A stretch of DNA of 64,000 bases from Bathynomus jamesi. Its lineage: Eukaryota > Arthropoda > Malacostraca > Isopoda > Cirolanidae. Every line of letters begins with the position of its first letter. The first letter of the stretch is position 1. Where the stretch lies: contig JAJOZX010002704.1 of the NCBI GenBank assembly GCA_023014485.1, forward strand, positions 172,001 to 236,000. Direction: 5' to 3'. Positions 55,739 through 64,000 of this stretch are shown here, piece by piece. The notes under the pieces are model-generated. The model was not told the origin of the DNA, did not search any database, and saw only the letters and a program-made list of their open reading frames with translations. The position numbers were made by a program, and so were the translations under genes.

Positions 55739-58730
55739 CAATTCCCCAGCATCTATTTTTTGTTGTAAAACTAGTCGCGCTTTTAATGCTGTTTGTCGCT
55801 GAGGTCATGTGTCTGTCAATGTTGTAGTAGGATGCGTTACCCCTCCTACTGTCAAAGGAATAGTTACTGGAAGTTCACTGTCTCCAGTTGTTACTGGCGG
55901 TGGAGAAGGTTCTCCAAAGTCCATTGTTTTGGGTCCAGGCTCTAAGGGGTACAAAAGAGAAATGTCTCTTGTTGTGTCACCCGTTGAAGTCCTTAATTTG
56001 ACCACTCTTGTTACCCCGTCTGCCTCTGGTCTGAGTTCTAAAACTCTAGCCAGAGGCCAGTATTGTCTTGGAGTACTGTCATGTATGAGAACAAGGTCCC
56101 CTACCTTAATTGTGTCAGCCCAATCCTTCTTAGTCATTTGGTTATGTCTCTCCCTTAGACCCATCAAGTACTCAATTTTCCGCTGTTCAATGAAATGAGC
56201 TTTAACTCTAGTTAAATGTTGTAACTTAGTCTGGAGCTCATCATGTCGTTGAGTCCAGTTTGGGTCTTCTGAAGAGTCTATATAGTAGTACGGCAGGAGA
56301 CTAACTTGTTCTCCCGAATCAAATGATTTGGAGTTAATGGTTCCGGGGTCATTAATGTTGTCACTTACATAAGTGAGTGGTCTATTGTTAATGATGTTCT
56401 CAATCTCAGCCAGGAGAGTGAGCAACTCAAACAAGTGTATCTGTTTTTTACCATTTGCTTTCTTCAAGCAGTTCTTTACTGCTTGTATATTCCTCTCCCA
56501 GATAGAACCATACCAAGGAGAGGCAACCGGAATATACTTCCACTTTATGTTTTGAATTTTGTATATATAATTGTGTGAATTCATTGCTTAACAAATCGTG
56601 GATGACTTGTTCACCAGCCTTGAAATATGTAGCATTGTCAGTCCATACTGTCTTGGGTACTAAATATCGTGCACAGAATCTCTTAAAGACAGCAACAAAA
56701 GACTCTGCTGTAAGGTCCTCCACAACATCCAGATAAACAGCTCGTGAGGCAGCACATGTAAACAGTACAATGTACATTTTTTGTTCAGTGTCAACCAACC
56801 CCACAGTCAATGCTCCTGTATAGTCAATGCCTACAGTCTCAAAGGGTCTGTTGAGAGTAACTCTCTCCTCTGGCAAAGCAGGAGGATTTGGTATCCTATA
56901 GGGCCTAGCATGAATACGCCTACATGTGATACACTCACTCAGGACTGTTTTAACAGTGATCCTTCCCTTGGGTATCCAATAAGTTTTTCTTAATGTAGTT
57001 AGTGTCTGTGGTACCCCATATGATGTACATCATTGTGTGTGTTTGCCTGATGATTAATGTTGTCAAATAGCTAAATCTAGGTAAAAGGATTGGTTGTTTG
57101 CTTTTGTAAGACAGTTTTGATTTGTCTAATCTCCCTTTACACTTTAGATGGCATTCCTCATCTCTGAACAAATTTAGATCCACAACTACTGATGGTACAG
57201 GTTCTTTTGTTTGTTTCCCATTAGTCAAGAATTCTAACTCTTTATTGTACTCCTTTTGTCGTGCATGCGCTATCCAGTACTTGGTTGCAACTTCTGTATA
57301 ATTATGATTGTTTTTATTTAGCTGATTGTTTATTGTAGTTAAACAGTTGTGAGCAAACCTCAAACAGTAAGCTGTGACCCTGACAAGTTTGCTGAAATCA
57401 GAATAATGTTCATAATTAGTGATTGGTTCAACCTTTTCATTTGAAAAGATTAAATTTAATGTCAAGTTAACTTGTTCCACAGGCCATTGGTATGTATTAC
57501 AGAGCCACTTAGGTCCCATGAACCAAGTTTTGTTTGACTTCAACAACTTCTAGGATAAACCTCTGGTCAGAAAGTCTGCTGGATTTTGTTTAGTTGGAAC
57601 ATAGTGAAAGTTTACTTGTAGTCTTTCATTAGCTTCAGCTATTTCTTTTAGCCTATTTCTTGCAAAGATATTCTTACTATTAATGCTAGCATTCCGTATC
57701 CAGGCAAGACAAATCTGACTGTCAAGCCAGATGTGGATATCAGTTATGTTCACAACATGGCAAGCATCCTTAAGCAATGAATTGGTTTTAATGGCTAACG
57801 CAGCAGCCAATAGTTCCAGTTGAGGTATGGTTCGGGTAGGTTTGAGGGGTGCAACTTTCCCTTTTGCATAAATTAGATGATTTTCTGTAGGACTTACAAG
57901 GTATGCACAGTACCCATAAGCATGTGTGCTTGCATCAGCAAACACATGAAGTCTCTGTGGCTTATCCCTAAACCCACAGCACCTTTGAATTTTAATGTTC
58001 TGCACTTTTGTTAAATCAGCAGCTAACTTCTTCCAAAATTTTTGCTATCCATTTGTTATTGGATCATCCCACCCAACATTTGTCATCCAAACTTCTTGGA
58101 GGAGAATCTTTGATTTTATTGTTGAAGGCAGGAATAGACCCATGGGGTCAAAATTTTTTGAAGCCTCTGATAATATTTGTCTTTTAATATTTACTTCCTC
58201 ATCAAGTTTAAAACCTTTAGTACAGATTGAATCATGACTGATAGAAGATGCGTCCAAATAACAGTTCATACCTAAAGTTTTAACTCTGTCTGATGGATCA
58301 GTAAGACCATTATTATCCTTTAAAATCTTTTTGTTTAATTCCTCATCATTTGAAATCCACGCACTAAGTTCAAAGTTACCTTGTTGCATAATGTTTTGAG
58401 AGTGTTCATAGACCTCAGATAATTCAGATTTTGTTGTTGTTGAGCCTATTAGATTGTCTACGTAAAAATGTTCCTTGAGGAAATTCATTGTTAAAGAGTT
58501 ATTAAACTGGTTCAAATGATGTCTAATTGTCATTGCTAATAGGCTAGGTGAGCAATTGGCTCCAAACAACACAACATTAAATCTATAGGTTATGAGCCCT
58601 TTATTCAAATCAAATGGATCCCTGAACCATAAGAACCTAAGTTGGTTCTTGTCATATTCATTTTTAGATTTATTCTCAAAATTGCCTTGAAATGGCACTT
58701 TGTACGGCATATTTATCTAACCTGAGGAGC
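55739..58730 (-). pseudogene. BEL/Pao pol remnant, left arm
   Basis: Reading right to left: the reverse transcriptase C-terminal half (WFRDPFDLNKGLITYRFNVV, HFYVDNLIGS), RNase H ([30 protein letters not shown]), connection region and integrase (VGIDYTGALTVG, WTDNATYFKAG, PWYGSIWERNIQAVKNCL), then a C-terminal DUF5641-like end (LVLIHDSTPRQYWPLARVLE). The catalytic box reads YVDN where YVDD is expected. Stops at 58042 and 57548, a shift near 56950 and another near 56555 break it. Gag, protease and the first half of the reverse transcriptase are absent; LINE-derived sequence takes their place at 58730. Confidence 0.85.
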
Positions 58731-58799
58731 CAAGTGAACACCTCTCCTCCTTTCTCTCCTTTCTCTTGGGGGATAACGCCACCTCCAAGTTTCCTTGTT

Positions 58800-59770
58800 G
58801 CACCTACAGCATCCCCCCCCCCCCTTTGCTTGGCAATAGTTTTGTGGTGAGACGACCAAAACTATCTAAACAAAAGCCCAAAGACCTAAGGAACATGAAG
58901 GGAGTTGCTGTGGACATCTTCAAAAGATGATTAGACGCCTGGCTCAGAACAATCCCCGATGAACGGGACGTACATGGATATGTGAGGTGGAGAGTACAAG
59001 AAAGCACTCGCCCCTCGACCAAGACAGGCCTAGAGGGGACACCAGCCTGACCTTCGTGTGAAGAGAGAACTACGCACGGAACCGCAACGTTGCGTATACA
59101 CACATTTTATTCGTGCATTTATCCGTGATTCACTGTCGTCAATTGAATTAACATAACCTACTAATTGTTACCACTGTACACTTAACCGTGATCGTGACAT
59201 GGTGCTAGCCGTGATTTGAGGGTGTTTACATTTGGGGGTCTCCTCCCGCCATCCCACACAATGCGTCTCAGTCAATGTCTCTCAGCGCAGCCAAAGACAA
59301 TATTACGGACGATACAAAGATCAGCAGAAAAATCAACGAGTGGTACAAAACTTCAAAATAAATCCAATTACCTTCCAAACAACACAGGACAATAGGAAAG
59401 TCAGAATGTGTAGTATCCCCAAACTAAAGGCCTGACAAGAGACCTCCTCAACACTGAAGGAAATTAGCCTGGTTGTCAGTGGGCCAAGACATTTTAACCA
59501 GCTTCACCTTCATGTGAAGAGAGACCGACGCAGAGGGGGGGGGGCACTACCATCGAGTATAGCAATTTAACTTGAAGTAGTAGCATTATTAAATATTTAA
59601 ATTAAATAGATGATTCTTTCGCAATAAAAATTAGGTGGTAACCTACATCTTAACACATAGCTATCATATCTACAGCTAATTACGCAAAAGTACATTTCTC
59701 TTTCATATTGAGTTGCCAGATAGCAATATTTATTAAATTAAACCATATATTAATCATCCATTTAAATAGT
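58800..59770 (+). repeat. LINE 3' fragments and repeat DNA, left side of the palindrome centre
   Basis: It contains the LINE C-terminal block VVRRPKLSKQKPKDLRN near 58840-58900 and a second copy of the same 3' region near 59340-59500 (NFKINPITFQTTQDNRKVRM). The tail close to the centre includes gttgccagatagcaatattt, which resembles the 74-bp tandem unit at 9.8 kb. The mirror copy is 59777-60748. Confidence 0.6.
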
Positions 59771-59776
59771 GTACCA

Positions 59777-60748
59777 CACTATTTAAATGGATGATTAATA
59801 TATGGTTTAATTTAATAAATATTGCTATCTGGCAACTCAATATGAAAGAGAAATGTACTTTTGCGTAATTAGCTGTAGATATGATAGCTATGTGTTAAGA
59901 TGTAGGTTACCACCTAATTTTTATTGCGAAAGAATCATCTATTTAATTTAAATATTTAATAATGCTACTACTTCAAGTTAAATTGCTATACTCGATGGTA
60001 GTGCCCCCCCCCCTCTGCGTCGGTCTCTCTTCACATGAAGGTGAAGCTGGTTAAAATGTCTTGGCCCACTGACAACCAGGCTAATTTCCTTCAGTGTTGA
60101 GGAGGTCTCTTGTCAGGCCTTTAGTTTGGGGATACTACACATTCTGACTTTCCTATTGTCCTGTGTTGTTTGGAAGGTAATTGGATTTATTTTGAAGTTT
60201 TGTACCACTCGTTGATTTTTCTGCTGATCTTTGTATCGTCCGTAATATTGTCTTTGGCTGCGCTGAGAGACATTGACTGAGACGCATTGTGTGGGATGGC
60301 GGGAGGAGACCCCCAAATGTAAACACCCTCAAATCACGGCTAGCACCATGTCACGATCACGGTTAAGTGTACAGTGGTAACAATTAGTAGGTTATGTTAA
60401 TTCAATTGACGACAGTGAATCACGGATAAATGCACGAATAAAATGTGTGTATACGCAACGTTGCGGTTCCGTGCGTAGTTCTCTCTTCACACGAAGGTCA
60501 GGCTGGTGTCCCCTCTAGGCCTGTCTTGGTCGAGGGGCGAGTGCTTTCTTGTACTCTCCACCTCACATATCCATGTACGTCCCGTTCATCGGGGATTGTT
60601 CTGAGCCAGGCGTCTAATCATCTTTTGAAGATGTCCACAGCAACTCCCTTCATGTTCCTTAGGTCTTTGGGCTTTTGTTTAGATAGTTTTGGTCGTCTCA
60701 CCACAAAACTATTGCCAAGCAAAGGGGGGGGGGGATGCTGTAGGTGCA
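59777..60748 (-). repeat. LINE 3' fragments and repeat DNA, right side of the palindrome centre
   Basis: Reverse complement of 58800-59770 with no difference noticed by eye. It carries the same two LINE 3' segments on the minus strand. Confidence 0.6.
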
Positions 60749-60816
60749 ACAAGGAAACTTGGAGGTGGCGTTATCCCCCAAGAGAAAGGAGAGAAAGGAG
60801 GAGAGGTGTTCACTTG

Positions 60817-63809
60817 GCTCCTCAGGTTAGATAAATATGCCGTACAAAGTGCCATTTCAAGGCAATTTTGAGAATAAATCTAAAAATGAATATGACAAGA
60901 ACCAACTTAGGTTCTTATGGTTCAGGGATCCATTTGATTTGAATAAAGGGCTCATAACCTATAGATTTAATGTTGTGTTGTTTGGAGCCAATTGCTCACC
61001 TAGCCTATTAGCAATGACAATTAGACATCATTTGAACCAGTTTAATAACTCTTTAACAATGAATTTCCTCAAGGAACATTTTTACGTAGACAATCTAATA
61101 GGCTCAACAACAACAAAATCTGAATTATCTGAGGTCTATGAACACTCTCAAAACATTATGCAACAAGGTAACTTTGAACTTAGTGCGTGGATTTCAAATG
61201 ATGAGGAATTAAACAAAAAGATTTTAAAGGATAATAATGGTCTTACTGATCCATCAGACAGAGTTAAAACTTTAGGTATGAACTGTTATTTGGACGCATC
61301 TTCTATCAGTCATGATTCAATCTGTACTAAAGGTTTTAAACTTGATGAGGAAGTAAATATTAAAAGACAAATATTATCAGAGGCTTCAAAAAATTTTGAC
61401 CCCATGGGTCTATTCCTGCCTTCAACAATAAAATCAAAGATTCTCCTCCAAGAAGTTTGGATGACAAATGTTGGGTGGGATGATCCAATAACAAATGGAT
61501 AGCAAAAATTTTGGAAGAAGTTAGCTGCTGATTTAACAAAAGTGCAGAACATTAAAATTCAAAGGTGCTGTGGGTTTAGGGATAAGCCACAGAGACTTCA
61601 TGTGTTTGCTGATGCAAGCACACATGCTTATGGGTACTGTGCATACCTTGTAAGTCCTACAGAAAATCATCTAATTTATGCAAAAGGGAAAGTTGCACCC
61701 CTCAAACCTACCCGAACCATACCTCAACTGGAACTATTGGCTGCTGCGTTAGCCATTAAAACCAATTCATTGCTTAAGGATGCTTGCCATGTTGTGAACA
61801 TAACTGATATCCACATCTGGCTTGACAGTCAGATTTGTCTTGCCTGGATACGGAATGCTAGCATTAATAGTAAGAATATCTTTGCAAGAAATAGGCTAAA
61901 AGAAATAGCTGAAGCTAATGAAAGACTACAAGTAAACTTTCACTATGTTCCAACTAAACAAAATCCAGCAGACTTTCTGACCAGAGGTTTATCCTAGAAG
62001 TTGTTGAAGTCAAACAAAACTTGGTTCATGGGACCTAAGTGGCTCTGTAATACATACCAATGGCCTGTGGAACAAGTTAACTTGACATTAAATTTAATCT
62101 TTTCAAATGAAAAGGTTGAACCAATCACTAATTATGAACATTATTCTGATTTCAGCAAACTTGTCAGGGTCACAGCTTACTGTTTGAGGTTTGCTCACAA
62201 CTGTTTAACTACAATAAACAATCAGCTAAATAAAAACAATCATAATTATACAGAAGTTGCAACCAAGTACTGGATAGCGCATGCACGACAAAAGGAGTAC
62301 AATAAAGAGTTAGAATTCTTGACTAATGGGAAACAAACAAAAGAACCTGTACCATCAGTAGTTGTGGATCTAAATTTGTTCAGAGATGAGGAATGCCATC
62401 TAAAGTGTAAAGGGAGATTAGACAAATCAAAACTGTCTTACAAAAGCAAACAACCAATCCTTTTACCTAGATTTAGCTATTTGACAACATTAATCATCAG
62501 GCAAACACACACAATGATGTACATCATATGGGGTACCACAGACACTAACTACATTAAGAAAAACTTATTGGATACCCAAGGGAAGGATCACTGTTAAAAC
62601 AGTCCTGAGTGAGTGTATCACATGTAGGCGTATTCATGCTAGGCCCTATAGGATACCAAATCCTCCTGCTTTGCCAGAGGAGAGAGTTACTCTCAACAGA
62701 CCCTTTGAGACTGTAGGCATTGACTATACAGGAGCATTGACTGTGGGGTTGGTTGACACTGAACAAAAAATGTACATTGTACTGTTTACATGTGCTGCCT
62801 CACGAGCTGTTTATCTGGATGTTGTGGAGGACCTTACAGCAGAGTCTTTTGTTGCTGTCTTTAAGAGATTCTGTGCACGATATTTAGTACCCAAGACAGT
62901 ATGGACTGACAATGCTACATATTTCAAGGCTGGTGAACAAGTCATCCACGATTTGTTAAGCAATGAATTCACACAATTATATATACAAAATTCAAACATA
63001 AAGTGGAAGTATATTCCGGTTGCCTCTCCTTGGTATGGTTCTATCTGGGAGAGGAATATACAAGCAGTAAAGAACTGCTTGAAGAAAGCAAATGGTAAAA
63101 AACAGATACACTTGTTTGAGTTGCTCACTCTCCTGGCTGAGATTGAGAACATCATTAACAATAGACCACTCACTTATGTAAGTGACAACATTAATGACCC
63201 CGGAACCATTAACTCCAAATCATTTGATTCGGGGAGAACAAGTTAGTCTCCTGCCGTACTACTATATAGACTCTTCAGAAGACCCAAACTGGACTCAACG
63301 ACATGATGAGCTCCAGACTAAGTTACAACATTTAACTAGAGTTAAAGCTCATTTCATTAAACAGCGGAAAATTGAGTACTTGATGGGTCTAAGGGAGAGA
63401 CATAACCAAATGACTAAGAAGGATTGGGCTGACACAATTAAGGTAGGGGACCTTGTTCTCATACATGACAGTACTCCAAGACAATACTGGCCTCTGGCTA
63501 GAGTTTTAGAACTCAGACCAGAGGCAGACGGGGTAACAAGAGTGGTCAAATTAAGGACTTCAACGGGTGACACAACAAGAGACATTTCTCTTTTGTACCC
63601 CTTAGAGCCTGGACCCAAAACAATGGACTTTGGAGAACCTTCTCCACCGCCAGTAACAACTGGAGACACTGAACTTCCAGTAACTATTCCTTTGACAGTA
63701 GGAGTGGTAACGCATCCTACTACAACATTGACAGACACATGACCTCAGCGACAAACAGCATTAAAGGCGCGACTAGTTTTACAACAAAAAATAGATGCTG
63801 GGGAATTGT
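60817..63809 (+). pseudogene. BEL/Pao pol remnant, right arm
   Basis: Mirror copy of the left arm with the same stops at 61500 and 61998 and the same shift near 62597, so these breaks came before the duplication. It differs by an intact join near 62990 (one A fewer than the left arm) and by a new shift near 63232 (one extra G in ttcggggaga), besides a few substitutions. A purine-rich gctgggga before TGTAATTT at about 63809 may be the polypurine tract and the start of the 3' LTR, which leaves the window. Confidence 0.85.
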
Positions 63810-64000
63810 AATTTATCTTCTAACTTTCACTTTTCCTTTTCTTATGGTAAAGACCATAGACAGTTTCATCTTATGGATGTATATTTTCTCTTCTAATTAA
63901 ATGCTACATCTTCTCCATGAGATGGTGAGGATAGTCACTGTTAATCAGATTAACAGGCATTTACAGTCAAATAGTTAGCTAGTCTATACTCAGACATAAA

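Larger units (their letters stand above)
55548..64000. repeat. Giant palindrome, arms of at least 4.2 kb, 5-bp spacer
   Basis: The centre is ...tttaaatagtg|tacca|cactatttaaa... with the spacer at 59772-59776. Position x on the left pairs with 119548 minus x on the right. The pol frames at 57550-58710 and 60837-61997 are identical in translation. The right arm runs to the window end, so the full length is unknown. The few differences are at the distal ends (55.8-56.6 and 63.0-63.7 kb). Confidence 0.9.

Noticed and set aside
1..64000. CRISPR array or prokaryotic defence system
   Set aside because: The tandem repeats lack unique spacers of even length, and introns, SINEs and LINEs show an animal genome.

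Overview
This is eukaryotic (animal) DNA, dominated by mobile elements, (TA)n microsatellites and AT-rich spacers. It contains one recognisable host gene, the first three exons of a solute carrier family 5 (sodium-coupled monocarboxylate/vitamin transporter-like) gene at 26.98-50.89 kb, whose second intron of about 22.6 kb is packed with transposons. The Jockey-type LINE at 42.6-47.2 kb, the abundance of tRNA-derived repeats and Polinton, Penelope and BEL elements, and arthropod-type promoter elements fit an arthropod, most likely a crustacean; this is inference, not proof.

Layout. 0.7-2.1 kb: FLYWCH/MULE-type transposase, frameshifted. 3.1-7.5 kb: a LINE on the minus strand split by a 3.6-kb inverted-repeat transposon with a GC-rich, frameshifted transposase-like gene. 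8.2-9.3 kb: a dispersed repeat split by a hAT fragment. 9.5-10.5 kb: tandem repeats. 10.5-22.8 kb: a decayed Polinton/Maverick, with a broken protein-primed family B DNA polymerase and three intact unknown genes on the minus strand, and packaging ATPase, two small conserved proteins, integrase, minor virion proteins, major capsid protein and maturation protease on the plus strand. A hAT element with a perfect 8-bp target duplication sits inside the capsid gene. 22.8-24.3 kb: a small two-exon gene on the minus strand with a textbook TATA/initiator promoter. 24.9-26.3 kb: a Tc1/mariner-like element.

Inside SLC5 intron 2 (28.1-50.7 kb): a 5S-like repeat, a decayed multi-exon gene with a PIN-like domain and a tesmin-type cysteine-rich tail, LINE pieces, a tRNA-like tandem array that reverses orientation, a Penelope fragment with a hammerhead-like motif, a 368-bp-arm inverted repeat, small hAT elements, a recent LTR element with 1.92-kb LTRs and a 1.27-kb interior, an internally deleted Tc1-like element, a Jockey LINE split by a 3.45-kb hAT element, and a second distant member of the unclassified inverted-repeat transposon group.

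50.9-64 kb: SLC5 intron 3, with a LINE 3' fragment and then a very large, almost perfect palindrome (centre 59774, arms at least 4.2 kb). Each arm carries the 3' two thirds of a BEL/Pao pol region. It may be a real inverted duplication or an assembly artefact.

From the reading frames alone, no transposon here looks autonomous. The coding units that look intact are the SLC5 exons, the three unknown Polinton-strand genes and the two-exon gene at 22.8-24.3 kb.
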